Positions 22,993-31,749 of a stretch of 42,665 nucleotides of DNA are shown here, piece after piece. The notes beneath the pieces were generated by a model, which saw only the letters and a program-made list of their open reading frames with translations, was not told where the DNA came from and searched no databases. A program made the position numbers and the translations under genes. Origin of the DNA: Candidatus Omnitrophota bacterium. Lineage in GTDB: Bacteria > Omnitrophota > Gorgyraeia > Duberdicusellales > 4484-171. Numbering within the stretch: the stretch's first letter is position 1; the number at the start of each line of letters is the position of its first letter. The stretch lies in the NCBI GenBank assembly GCA_023228195.1, contig JALOBR010000001.1, forward strand, positions 1-42,665. The letters run 5' to 3'.

Positions 22993-24141
22993 TTATAATT
23001 TACTCAAAAAACGCTCTATCCTTATTATTGCTTCCTTAAGATTATCCAATGTATTCGCATAAGAAATTCTTACATACGAATCGTATTCTTTTCCGAAAGC
23101 GCTGCCCGGGACCAAGGCAACCTTTTCCTCGAAAAGCAGCCGCTTTGCGAAATCAAGCGAACTGATTTTAAAATTCTCGATTGAAGGAAAACAGTAAAAA
23201 GCCCCCTGGGGCTTTGGCGTAACAAGCCCTACCCTGTTTAATTCTTTAACAATAAAATCTCTTCGCCTTTTATACTCGGAGCGCATTTGGGCTACTTCTT
23301 TTTGGGCACGAAGCGCCTCCGTTGCCGCGACCTGGGATAAAATGGGAGCGCACATCATGGCAAATGAATGTATCTTTGTCATGGCCGAAATAATATCCTT
23401 GTTTGCGCAGGCAAAACCTATTCTAAAACCTGTCATAGCGTAAGCTTTAGAGAAACCATTAAGAAGAATCGTCCTTCTTTTTGCCTCTTCATCCAGTGCG
23501 GCAAAAGATGTAGTTCTGCCTTCATAAATCAGCTCATCATAGACCTCATCGCTTATAACAAGCGTGTCTTTGCTGGATATTACTTTCCAAATTTTTTTAA
23601 GTTCCTCCGTATTATAAGCTGTGCCTGTCGGGTTAGAAGGGTTATTAAATATTATGGCTTTAGGATTTTCCTTCATCAACCTTTTCAACTCTTTAAGGTC
23701 TATCTTAAAATTATCCTCCTGCCTGGTTTTAAGGTACAAAACCTGCCCCCCGACTATTTCTACAAGCGCAGGATAAGCTACAAAATGAGGGCTCACCACA
23801 ATCACCTTGTCTCCGCGTTCAACTATTGAACGAACTATTAAATCCAGGCCCTCACTAACACCTACAGTGATTAATATTTCTTCTTCGGGGTCATATTCCA
23901 AGTTATGCCTCTTTTCAAGAAAATTTGTTATGCTTTTACGAAGCACAAAAAGGCCCTTGTTTGAAGTATACGTTGTCATACCTTCCTCAAGCGCAGTAAT
24001 GGCCTTCTCTCTCGCGCGCCAGGGCGTGATAAAATCAGGCTCGCCGACGCCAAGAGATATAACATCGGGCATTCCAAGCACTAAATCGAAAAACTGCCTT
24101 ATCCCCGAAGGTGGCAAATTTTTTATATGTTTTGCAATCAT
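22993..24141 (-). CDS. PLP-dependent aminotransferase (AlaT/PatA-like)
   Basis: Fold-type I class I/II aminotransferase of 382 residues. Substrate loop SLGVGEPDF, NNPSNPTGTAY (PLP-binding Asn), SDEVYDELIYEG (Asp and Tyr), LNGFSKAYAMTGFRIGF with the PLP lysine, and Arg in YVRISYANT. It is most like Bacillus YugH/AlaT and PatA enzymes. The Lrp-type regulator upstream and DUF1805 gene downstream make a small operon; by analogy with AlaR-AlaT the substrate could be alanine. Confidence 0.92.
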   Translation of the reverse strand: MIAKHIKNLPPSGIRQFFDLVLGMPDVISLGVGEPDFITPWRAREKAITALEEGMTTYTSNKGLFVLRKSITNFLEKRHNLEYDPEEEILITVGVSEGLDLIVRSIVERGDKVIVVSPHFVAYPALVEIVGGQVLYLKTRQEDNFKIDLKELKRLMKENPKAIIFNNPSNPTGTAYNTEELKKIWKVISSKDTLVISDEVYDELIYEGRTTSFAALDEEAKRRTILLNGFSKAYAMTGFRIGFACANKDIISAMTKIHSFAMMCAPILSQVAATEALRAQKEVAQMRSEYKRRRDFIVKELNRVGLVTPKPQGAFYCFPSIENFKISSLDFAKRLLFEEKVALVPGSAFGKEYDSYVRISYANTLDNLKEAIIRIERFLSKL

Positions 24142-24237
24142 TTTTTAAAAGCTCCCAAATTCCAGATATCAGCTGTCAGCTGCCGCAAGCTGCCCCTAAA
24201 GGGCGCCCTCGATGGACTGACGCCTGACACCTTATAG

Positions 24238-24720
24238 CTAATAAGTAATAGCTAGCCTTTCGTTCTTCTCTCTTTTACTTAAAATTACTCCGTCTTCTTT
24301 GTATTTCTTAAGCATAAAATGGGTAACTGCCCCTTTTACCGAACTTAAGGGGGCGAGTTTCTCCGAAACAAAACTCGCTACCGTATGTATATCTTTTCCT
24401 TCAATCGTAAGCAGCAAATCATAAGTTCCTGAAAGAAGATAGCAGTTTTTTACTTCCGGGAACTTGAATATTCGCTCTGCCACCGCGTCAAAACCTACAT
24501 CTTTCTGGGGAGTTATTCTTACCTCAATTAAAGCAACCACCCCGTTTGAGCTTTTAAGCTTTTCTTTGTTTATTACGGCTTTATATTTTACTATTATTCC
24601 TTTTTTCTCGTAATCTTTTATCGCCTTTTCAATTTCCTTTTTACTTTTACCCGTAAGCTTTTCTAAATCTTCCAAAGGAATCCTGGCATTAGTTTCTAAT
24701 ATCTCTAATATTTCATCCAT
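24238..24720 (-). CDS. Lrp/AsnC family regulator
   Basis: A 160-residue Lrp-type regulator with an N-terminal winged helix (IPLEDLEKLTGKSKKEIEKAI) and a C-terminal RAM/AsnC domain (GVVALIEVRITP, CYLLSGTYDLLLTIEGKD). The latter binds amino acids and mediates oligomers. A GGGGGT ribosome site precedes the start. It probably controls the following aminotransferase. Between them lies a repeat-like gap of about 100 bp. Confidence 0.9.
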   Translation of the reverse strand: MDEILEILETNARIPLEDLEKLTGKSKKEIEKAIKDYEKKGIIVKYKAVINKEKLKSSNGVVALIEVRITPQKDVGFDAVAERIFKFPEVKNCYLLSGTYDLLLTIEGKDIHTVASFVSEKLAPLSSVKGAVTHFMLKKYKEDGVILSKREKNERLAITY

Positions 24721-24776
24721 ACGCTACCCCCTTTATTGTTAGGATTTTCAAACTATTTCCATTGTATTTTACCAAA

Positions 24777-24917
24777 TTAAGCTGAATATTCATAGTAAAT
24801 TCTGCAAGTGGCCTCAAAAGACACCATGCAGGGTCCGAGGGGATTGTCCACAATGCAATTCTTTTTAAATTGCGGGCATTCGAAAGGGCTTATTTTTCCT
24901 TTTACTACTGTGAAGCT
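24777..24917 (-). pseudogene. hypD: Remnant of hydrogenase maturation gene hypD, C-terminal end
   Basis: The minus strand reads VVKGKISPFECPQFKKNC then IVDNPLGPCMVSFEATCRIYYEY before a TAA stop. This is the highly conserved end of HypD (eCplFgk.Ctpe.PvGpCMVSsEGtCaayy.Y), the Fe-S scaffold that assembles the Fe(CN)2CO unit. Only about 46 codons remain; an upstream TAA at 24918-24920 closes the frame and nothing of the first 300 residues can be read. The rest of the gap 24918-25063 holds a CCTGACG/CGTCAGG hairpin and no gene. Confidence 0.82.
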
Positions 24918-25063
24918 TTACTCATTGCTTCATGATAATATGGGCTTACGATTGGAATTAACACATTCCCCCGCTCACCCCCTTTGGCCGCCCTGACGCT
25001 TTACGTCAGGACAATTCGGCTAAGCATTTTTTATACAGGAGGCATAAAAGGGTGTGAGTCTCG

Positions 25064-25882
25064 TTAAACAATTTCTAGATCAAGAATGTGGTTTAAACTA
25101 ATGCGGACGTTTTTTCCCTGCTTGCTTTCATACCACAGAAAAAAACTTTTGTTTTCCTGGGACAAATTAAGCGGTTTTATGTTGTTACTCTCTATCATAT
25201 TTTGATAAGAAAGATACCTTGCCTTAAGGGGCAATTTTTCTTCAATTGCTTTTTTTATCAAGTGAAGCTTCATTTCTTCTTTAGTCCTAAAAATTTCGTT
25301 ACTTAACCCATAAAGCGATATAAAATCTTCTAAATTATCCAGGCTGCTTTCTCTTAGTATGTCTCTTAGTTTAAAGAATGCTTTTGAGGCAACATAAGCA
25401 TCGTCCATAGCACGATGCAATTTGCCTGGGCATTCTATATTAAAATATGAAACAATTTCGCTTAAATTATACCTGGGCAAACGCAGGGTCTTTCTAGCCA
25501 TGCAAAGTATGTCTATGGCAGGAAGCTCAAGCGGCTGCCGATTCATCTGCTTTAACCTGTAATTTATAAATCCCAGGTCAAAATCAATATTGTATGCCAG
25601 TATTATTGAGCCATTCAAAAAATCGACAAATTTATCCGCTATATCTTCGAAGTAAGGTGCATCTTTCAAGTCTTCGTCACAAATCCGGTGTATTCTAAAA
25701 GCCACCTCTGGCATGGGTTTTTTGGGGTTTACAAGGCTGTGGAATTTATCTATAGTTTCTCGGCCTTTTACCTTAAGCGCGCCTATTTCGCAGATAGAAT
25801 CTCCGCCTAAGGCATCTAACCCCGTTGTTTCCAAATCGAAAAATACCAGGTTAAAATCTTCTATGCTTTTCTTTAAATCCAT
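25064..25882 (-). CDS. DEDDh 3'-5' exonuclease fused to a WYL-like domain
   Basis: N-terminal DnaQ-type exonuclease (about 10-185): ExoI FFDLETTGLD, ExoII AYNIDFDLGFIN, ExoIII HRAMDDAYVA with the DEDDh acidic set and His. The C-terminal part (about 205-272) reads HLIKKAIEEKLPLKARYLSY, then a strand FFLWYES, then ISLNHILDLEIV. This matches the layout of WYL domains, ligand sensors seen in transcription regulators and defence systems. It is the third gene of an operon with YjbQ and the OB-fold protein. It may degrade DNA or RNA under control of a ligand. Confidence 0.8.
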   Translation of the reverse strand: MDLKKSIEDFNLVFFDLETTGLDALGGDSICEIGALKVKGRETIDKFHSLVNPKKPMPEVAFRIHRICDEDLKDAPYFEDIADKFVDFLNGSIILAYNIDFDLGFINYRLKQMNRQPLELPAIDILCMARKTLRLPRYNLSEIVSYFNIECPGKLHRAMDDAYVASKAFFKLRDILRESSLDNLEDFISLYGLSNEIFRTKEEMKLHLIKKAIEEKLPLKARYLSYQNMIESNNIKPLNLSQENKSFFLWYESKQGKNVRISLNHILDLEIV

Positions 25883-25895
25883 CTTTTTTATTAAA

Positions 25896-26312
25896 TTAAG
25901 TTACAATTTTTACTACGATCTCTCTCTCGCGTTTGCGCGTATCAAAATCAATTAGAACAACCTGTTGCCAAGTGCCTAAATCAAGCTTTCCGTCAGTTGC
26001 CGAAACAAAAAAGTTAGTTTTTATAAAAGAACTGCGCAGGTGCGAATGGCCGTTTGCATCATTCCAAGTAAGGTTGTGTGCATAATTTTTATCAAAAGGT
26101 ATAGTTTTTTCAAAAATTTCTTTTAAATCCGTTACTAACCCGGGCTCATATTCCATGGTAGTTATAGCCGCGGTTGAGCCGATGACCGAAAGAAACATTA
26201 GTGCATCTTTCAGCTTTTCTTCTATCAGTATTTTTTCTAGTTGTTTTGTAATATCAATTATATCGGTATTTCCTTTGGTGCTTGTCCTTATATACTTAGT
26301 CAACATAGGCAT
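25896..26312 (-). CDS. YjbQ/UPF0047 family protein
   Basis: A 138-residue UPF0047 protein (secondary thiamine-phosphate synthase family). Motifs: ITTMEYEPGLVTDLKEIF, NGHSHLRSSFI with the conserved His pair, and LGTWQQVVLIDFD. The start at 26312 is favoured because its ATG overlaps the preceding stop as TAATG, a translational-coupling arrangement. The physiological role in most bacteria is unsettled. Confidence 0.88.
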   Translation of the reverse strand: MPMLTKYIRTSTKGNTDIIDITKQLEKILIEEKLKDALMFLSVIGSTAAITTMEYEPGLVTDLKEIFEKTIPFDKNYAHNLTWNDANGHSHLRSSFIKTNFFVSATDGKLDLGTWQQVVLIDFDTRKREREIVVKIVT

Positions 26313-26632
26313 TATTTTATGAAACTGCCCGGCAGACACTGCCTGTCTGTCGTAAGTATTACTATTTTATCCTCTGAATGAGCGGCAAGAAGCATTCCGT
26401 TTGATTCAACTCCTCTTAACATTTTAGGTTCAAGATTTACAACTATAACTGCGGATTTTCCGACTAATTCCTCTGGCGTATAATAGTTCCTTATTCCGGC
26501 TACCAGTTGAGTTGTTTTTTCTCCCAAGTCTACTTTTATCACGTAAAGCTTATCCGCGTTCGGATGAACAGCTACTTCCAAAATTTTACCTACTTTTAGC
26601 TCCAGTTTTGAAAAATCTTCAAATGTTGCCAT
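26312..26632 (-). CDS. tRNA-binding OB-fold protein (MetRS C-terminal domain-like)
   Basis: A 106-residue EMAP-II-type tRNA-binding domain with LELKVGKILEVAVHPNADKLYVIKVDLG and GKSAVIVVNLEPKMLRGVESNGMLLAA. These match the C-terminal domain of methionyl-tRNA synthetase found as a separate protein in some bacteria. The start is fixed by AGGAGG 5 bp upstream. It may dock tRNA to MetRS in trans, or act as a CsaA-like chaperone. Confidence 0.88.
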   Translation of the reverse strand: MATFEDFSKLELKVGKILEVAVHPNADKLYVIKVDLGEKTTQLVAGIRNYYTPEELVGKSAVIVVNLEPKMLRGVESNGMLLAAHSEDKIVILTTDRQCLPGSFIK

Positions 26633-26782
26633 ATTTTCCTCCTTTCTAAATAACACCTATAATATGCTTCTCAGCAGCCTGGCAGGCGTTTAGCCTGTTA
26701 GCGGGAAATTACGCTTATACTATCAATATAAAATAGGGGGTATTCTAACAACGGAAGCCGCTAAAGTAAACAATTTATTTAG

Positions 26783-27712
26783 CTACTTAAATTTCTTTAC
26801 AAATTCTATCTTTTCGATGCCCTGCGCAGGATGCGTTTTAACCGTTAGCTCATCCAGATAGATGTCAATCATATCAGGCGTTACGCTAAATTCATAGATA
26901 TCCGTTTCGCCCTCAGAAAATGTTTTTTTAAAATGGCCGAAAAGATGATTGTTTTTATATAATGAAATTTCGGGATTCTCTGATTTTTTCATATAAATCT
27001 TTACATCCAAAGCAATATTTATATGTGGAAAATTGTATTTCTTAAAATCTATTTCCGGCCCCGGCATAAACACAACGAAACCTAATTGCCTTTTTTTCTC
27101 ATCGAAATAAAGGCTAGCCGACCCCCTCACGTCTTCTTTAACTTCCTTCATAACATTACGCCAGGCTATATTGCGGCCATAATATAGCGTCAAAAGAATA
27201 TTGCTAAAAGCTTCTTTTTCTTTTTTGTTTTTCAGGCAATATTTTGAAAAATATAAATAATTGCGGTAATATGTCGGGTAAAGTTCAATTGCTTTTAGCA
27301 TTTCATTTTTCGCCTTATCATCTTTCACCTGGGCATAAAACCACCCAAGTTTTAAATGATATTCGAAATTAATAGGATTGAAGCTTACAGCTTTAATGTA
27401 TAAATTTTCAATTTCTTTTTCTTTAATATGCTCCATGCTGCTTAAATTTTCGCTAAGCGCGCTGAAAAGTAAATCTGCCTTTAAAGCTAAGTAATCAGCA
27501 TTCAGCCTATTCAATATTGTGGCCTGCGACACAAAAGAGATAGCATCGTTGTAATAATTTATTTTTTCTATTTTTACTATTGGCGCTTTCATGCTCAAAG
27601 TTTTCTCATAAAGAATATATGCTTTTAAATTAAAAAATATGGCCACGATAAACACGACTATAACTGTTGACATAAAAATCAAGAATAAACTGCCAATATT
27701 TTTTTCTTTCAT
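26783..27712 (-). CDS. Membrane-anchored TPR-like protein of the polysaccharide locus
   Basis: No named family. One N-terminal membrane helix (about 8-30), then helical repeats (about 60-190) including FEYHLKLGWFYAQVKDDKAKNEMLKAIELYP, a TPR unit, and a beta-rich C-terminal region (about 205-309) with a possible carbohydrate-binding or jelly-roll character. It begins 12 bp after the O-antigen ligase gene. This position and plan match auxiliary proteins often found next to Wzy/WaaL-like ligases. Confidence 0.65.
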   Translation of the reverse strand: MKEKNIGSLFLIFMSTVIVVFIVAIFFNLKAYILYEKTLSMKAPIVKIEKINYYNDAISFVSQATILNRLNADYLALKADLLFSALSENLSSMEHIKEKEIENLYIKAVSFNPINFEYHLKLGWFYAQVKDDKAKNEMLKAIELYPTYYRNYLYFSKYCLKNKKEKEAFSNILLTLYYGRNIAWRNVMKEVKEDVRGSASLYFDEKKRQLGFVVFMPGPEIDFKKYNFPHINIALDVKIYMKKSENPEISLYKNNHLFGHFKKTFSEGETDIYEFSVTPDMIDIYLDELTVKTHPAQGIEKIEFVKKFK

Positions 27713-27724
27713 ACCTTTAATAAT

Positions 27725-29053
27725 TTATTCATCTTCTGTTGTTCCTGAGGAGTAAAAATGTGTAGATAAGCATTTGTAAGTTAGCCCTAAGAGGAACCAA
27801 AATAAAAGCGCTACTGCGGGAATATGAAAATTAAAATCGACAAAACTATGCATAATAACACCAAGCAGCCCACAAAAGCCCCCCATAATTATAGTTTTGG
27901 CAAATGGATCATGCCTCTTATTTAACCCAACCAGGACATTCTTAAAAAGATTAAAGAAGAAAACCAATGATAACGTTGCACAAATCAGGCCAGTTTCAAT
28001 AAGAAACTGCAGATGATCGTTATGCAAATAATCATAGTAAATAGTAGCTTGTTTGCTTTTCTGGTAAAGGGTAAAAACATATTTAAAATTGCCTAGCCCA
28101 ATTCCAAAAAAAGGAAAATTCTTTAAAATATTAAGGGAATCGGACACCGTAAGCCACCTGCCCACTAAGCCATCCCTTAAGATGCTCATTCTGTCTTGTA
28201 TCGGGCCAAAGCCTGACAAAGAAACCAATATAAACGCAAAAATAACTACCGCGGCAATTATCCAATATTGCTTACCATGCGATTTTTCTTTCACAACAAG
28301 ATAAAACAGAAAGGCCAATGAAATTATCAGGCTTATCGAGCCTGCACGTGACAACGAAAGAAAAACTGCTGAGCAAATTATCGTAGAGATAAAACCAAAT
28401 ATTATCTTTTTGTTTTTGTTTTTGCAGTATAACGCATATGTCACGGAAAGAGGGGCAATCATTATCATATACGCTGCAAAATGATTCCTGTTCCCGAATG
28501 TGCTAAACGACAGAGTAATTTGTTTTTGCAAAAAGAAATATTTTGTGACGACTCCGTAAAAAGACAACAAAAGCCCCAGAAAAATAAGAATTAATGTTAT
28601 TCTTTCAAATTGTTCTTTTTTTTCAAAAATATTTAAAACGCAGACAAAAACAAAAAGAAAAGAAACGAATTTTATAAGTTCTTCTATGGTTGCAAGAGGG
28701 TAGAAAGATAGTTGCGAAAAACCAAAATTGCTGAAATCAAGGCTATATTGCTGTCTAAGAAGGTAAGTGTGCGGTGAAATTATTCTTAGAAGAAAGTTAG
28801 GCACAGATACTATCTGAAAAAAAATAATCAATAGAGAAAATACCAGAAAAATTACTCTGGGGGGATAAACCAGCTTTCGGTTAGAAATTTTTATGTGAAT
28901 AATAAACGACAAAAATACACAAAGCGAAATTACCTCTATAATAAAAAGCGGTAGGTGGCCGACTGAACCATGAAGAAGCGAACTGAAAATTATGAGAAGG
29001 ATCAAAAACCATTCTAGAATTTTCACATTATTTTTTTTGCTGTTGGGTAGCAA
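27725..29053 (-). CDS. O-antigen ligase/polymerase family membrane protein
   Basis: A 442-residue protein with about ten to eleven membrane helices. The Wzy_C core is FSTFGNRNHFAAYMIMIAPL and the large loop carries FFGIGLGNFKYVF and YDYLHNDHLQFLIETGL with the conserved His. These are typical of the O-antigen ligase (WaaL) and polymerase (Wzy) superfamily. It adds or polymerises glycan on the periplasmic side of the inner membrane. Its start overlaps the Wzz kinase gene by 31 bp. Confidence 0.88.
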   Translation of the reverse strand: MLPNSKKNNVKILEWFLILLIIFSSLLHGSVGHLPLFIIEVISLCVFLSFIIHIKISNRKLVYPPRVIFLVFSLLIIFFQIVSVPNFLLRIISPHTYLLRQQYSLDFSNFGFSQLSFYPLATIEELIKFVSFLFVFVCVLNIFEKKEQFERITLILIFLGLLLSFYGVVTKYFFLQKQITLSFSTFGNRNHFAAYMIMIAPLSVTYALYCKNKNKKIIFGFISTIICSAVFLSLSRAGSISLIISLAFLFYLVVKEKSHGKQYWIIAAVVIFAFILVSLSGFGPIQDRMSILRDGLVGRWLTVSDSLNILKNFPFFGIGLGNFKYVFTLYQKSKQATIYYDYLHNDHLQFLIETGLICATLSLVFFFNLFKNVLVGLNKRHDPFAKTIIMGGFCGLLGVIMHSFVDFNFHIPAVALLFWFLLGLTYKCLSTHFYSSGTTEDE

Positions 29054-30864
29054 TAATGATAATAATAGTAGTGGTCTTGCCCCATATTTGTGTTATTTAA
29101 AATTGCGCCTATTAATTTTACGCGCGTATCCATAATTTTTCTAGTCTCTAATATATATTTTATCGAGGTGTGCCCTGATCTTATAACAAAAAGTACACCG
29201 TCACATTTATCCCCTAAAATCAAAGCCTCTGATACATTCAATATCGGGGTCGAGTCGATTATTATTCTTTTGTACCTCTTCTCCAGCTCGCGTAAAACTA
29301 AAGGCAGCTTTTCGGAACCAAGCAACTCTGTAGGATTTGGGGTATAAGGCCCGGCCGAAAGTATAGACAAGCTAGGAATAGAGGTAGTCGATATTGCATC
29401 TTCTATTGAACACATACCTGTAAGCAAAGTACTTAGCCCATTTTTTGGTTTCACCCCAAAAGCCTGATGCAAATTGCCTTTACGCATATCCGCGTCTATA
29501 AGCAAGGTTGGTTCTCCGGCCTGAGCGAATATTATGGCGAGGTTTGAGGAAACAAAACTTTTGCCTTCTGCCGGGATAGAACTGGTAACCACAACTGTTC
29601 TTAAAGACTTATCCTGCGGAAAAGAAAAAAGCAGAGAGACCTTAAGGTTCCTAAATGATTCCGCGGCCCTTGAACGAGGCTCTACAAAAGAAACCAAATT
29701 GATATTTTTATTTTTTGCCGTTCCTTCTTTCGTTGACGGGATATAACCAAGAAACGGAAGTTTTACATAAAACTCAACTTCATCGGAGGTCTTGATAGTT
29801 GAATCCATTTTTTCCAGGAATAATGCCAACAATGCTCCTGATACCAACCCCACCATAAAGGCTAATGGAATCTCTTTTTCCGGATTAGGTTTTATGGGAC
29901 TTTTTGGCTCTTGCGCTGGATCAATCACTCTTATGTTTGAAAGCGTTAGCTCTTTAGAAACATCCAATTCTTTCGCGCGTTTAAGAAAGTCGTCGTACAA
30001 AGAATTGTAAGTGTTTACTTTCCTTTTTAGGATACCATATTCTGACATTTTTTCCTGCAATCCCAACTTCTTATCTGTTTCTTCATTTAATTTATCTTCA
30101 ACAACTCTTAATTGCGTTAAAAGAGAAATCATTTTGGGATGTTTTTCTTTATACCTTTGTGATGCATCAGCCACTTCTTTTCCTAATTGAGCTCTTTGCC
30201 CTTTTAAACTTTCTAATAATGCGTCAGTTTTTGTTTCAATATCTGGTATGGTAACTATTCGGTTGTCTTTTATAAAAGTATTTAAATCCTTTTCCGAATC
30301 ATTTAATTTTTTAAGAGTGTCTGTCAGCTGGCTCTCTAAAAAAGTTATACCATACTTAGCGGTCCCGACTTTCCTTTCAATATCCTGATAAATAAATTCC
30401 CTCACCCATGCATTTGCAATTGCCGTGATTTTTATAGGGTTTTTCCCTTCCACCGATATTATTGCAGTAGCGCCTTGACGTGCCGGTTCTATTTTTACCA
30501 TAGCAAGAAGCTGTCCCGCGGGGTCTTTTGAATTCATAAATTCCGGATCACGGTCTAATTCTAAGACTTTAACAACACGCTCTGCCAAAGAGCGAGATAA
30601 CGCAATATTAATTTGGGTCAGGTAATAATCTTTGCCTGTAACTTCTCGTTCATAAACGTCTTCGATTTTATCTGCAATTTTTGTTTTTTCCATTTCCACA
30701 ACAACTGTTGTTGTAGCCCTATATATTTTGGGAGAAGAAAATTCATAAAATGAAACGGTTCCAACAATAACTAACGTAACCGCGGATATAAGCATAAAAT
30801 GCTTACGCAATAAATCAAAATAATCTTTTATCGTTAGTTCTTTTACTTCTGCTGGTGGTATCAT
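29023..30864 (-). CDS. Polysaccharide co-polymerase and tyrosine autokinase (Wzz-BY-kinase)
   Basis: A 613-residue fusion. Wzz domain with membrane helices near 22-40 and 333-350 and a long coiled region between; PIKPNPEKEIPLAF precedes the second helix. The cytoplasmic BY-kinase has Walker A SSIPAEGKS (428-436), A' LLIDADMRKG (455-464) and Walker B RIIIDSTP. A Tyr cluster YYYYHYCY near the C-terminus is the autophosphorylation tail. It sets chain length and export with Wza. The third Walker motif has STP where many kinases have SPP. Confidence 0.93.
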   Translation of the reverse strand: MIPPAEVKELTIKDYFDLLRKHFMLISAVTLVIVGTVSFYEFSSPKIYRATTTVVVEMEKTKIADKIEDVYEREVTGKDYYLTQINIALSRSLAERVVKVLELDRDPEFMNSKDPAGQLLAMVKIEPARQGATAIISVEGKNPIKITAIANAWVREFIYQDIERKVGTAKYGITFLESQLTDTLKKLNDSEKDLNTFIKDNRIVTIPDIETKTDALLESLKGQRAQLGKEVADASQRYKEKHPKMISLLTQLRVVEDKLNEETDKKLGLQEKMSEYGILKRKVNTYNSLYDDFLKRAKELDVSKELTLSNIRVIDPAQEPKSPIKPNPEKEIPLAFMVGLVSGALLALFLEKMDSTIKTSDEVEFYVKLPFLGYIPSTKEGTAKNKNINLVSFVEPRSRAAESFRNLKVSLLFSFPQDKSLRTVVVTSSIPAEGKSFVSSNLAIIFAQAGEPTLLIDADMRKGNLHQAFGVKPKNGLSTLLTGMCSIEDAISTTSIPSLSILSAGPYTPNPTELLGSEKLPLVLRELEKRYKRIIIDSTPILNVSEALILGDKCDGVLFVIRSGHTSIKYILETRKIMDTRVKLIGAILNNTNMGQDHYYYYHYCYPTAKKIM

Positions 30865-30910
30865 AATTATTAAAAACTCCTAATAATCGCCTCCGATTTC
30901 GTAGGTGCAA

Positions 30911-31747
30911 TTAAAAAAACGATTCAGGAATAGAAACTATGTCGCCTTCTTTTAACATTACATCCTTTGATTTATCTCCGCTTTTTAAAATGTGTGCTAC
31001 CGGGACATTAAATATTTCTTTTTTACCTTCTTTTGTCTCTCTTATCACCTTAACAGCATTTTGATTGGCTATATCGGAAAATCCTCCGGCTGAAGCTATC
31101 GCATCAACAGCAGTAAGGCCCTTGGTAAATGCGTAATTGCCGGGCCTCCTTACCTCTCCCAGAACAGAAATTGCTCCATATTTTTCAACAATAATCCTAT
31201 CCAAAGATTCAAGCATGAAATCTTTTCCTTTAGTATACAAATCCACGTTATATTGCTTTTCTTCTTTGCCTAGATTTCTTACAACTTTTATATTTGATAA
31301 ATTTGCATTAGGGTTTGCCCCGCCGGCTAAAGCTATTGCGTCAAGCAGAGTTAAGTTTCCTTTTAGCTCAAATCTTCCTTCTTCTTTGACCGCTCCGACA
31401 ATGAAGAATTTTGAATATTCTTTCACGAAAATATTCACCTGCGGATTTACAAAATAATCTTTTCTAAGAAAAGCCTCTATCGCGTCAACTGCCTCTTTTA
31501 ATGTCATATTTATGACATTCATCTCACCAATAAACGGATAAATTATCTTTCCTTCTTCGGTAACCTTAACTGTTTTCACTAAATCAGGCTCTCCGTATAC
31601 CGAAATTTCCAGTGTATCTCCGGCTTTTATGCGATATGAAGAATTATCCTCCCCAAAAGCTATGGCTTGTCCAAAACCCTCATTGATTCCAAAAGGATAA
31701 GAAATAAGAATACTTATGGAAAAAAATATTAGTAAAACTAGCCTCAT
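30911..31747 (-). CDS. Polysaccharide export outer-membrane protein (Wza/SLBB)
   Basis: A 278-residue protein with a signal peptide (about 1-29), a Poly_export domain (YRIKAGDTLEISVYGEPDL, about 37-115) and two SLBB domains (FFIVGAVKEEGRFELKG and ISVLGEVRRPGNYAFTKG). No lipobox Cys and no C-terminal Wza-type amphipathic helix is obvious, so the pore may rely on the adjacent barrel protein. The start lies 2 bp after the barrel gene stop. Confidence 0.92.
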   Translation of the reverse strand: MRLVLLIFFSISILISYPFGINEGFGQAIAFGEDNSSYRIKAGDTLEISVYGEPDLVKTVKVTEEGKIIYPFIGEMNVINMTLKEAVDAIEAFLRKDYFVNPQVNIFVKEYSKFFIVGAVKEEGRFELKGNLTLLDAIALAGGANPNANLSNIKVVRNLGKEEKQYNVDLYTKGKDFMLESLDRIIVEKYGAISVLGEVRRPGNYAFTKGLTAVDAIASAGGFSDIANQNAVKVIRETKEGKKEIFNVPVAHILKSGDKSKDVMLKEGDIVSIPESFF

Positions 31748-31749
31748 CG

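Noticed and set aside
24808..24996. Plus-strand 62-residue open frame after the Lrp gene
   Set aside because: The opposite strand carries a clear hypD C-terminal remnant, which explains the conserved sequence.
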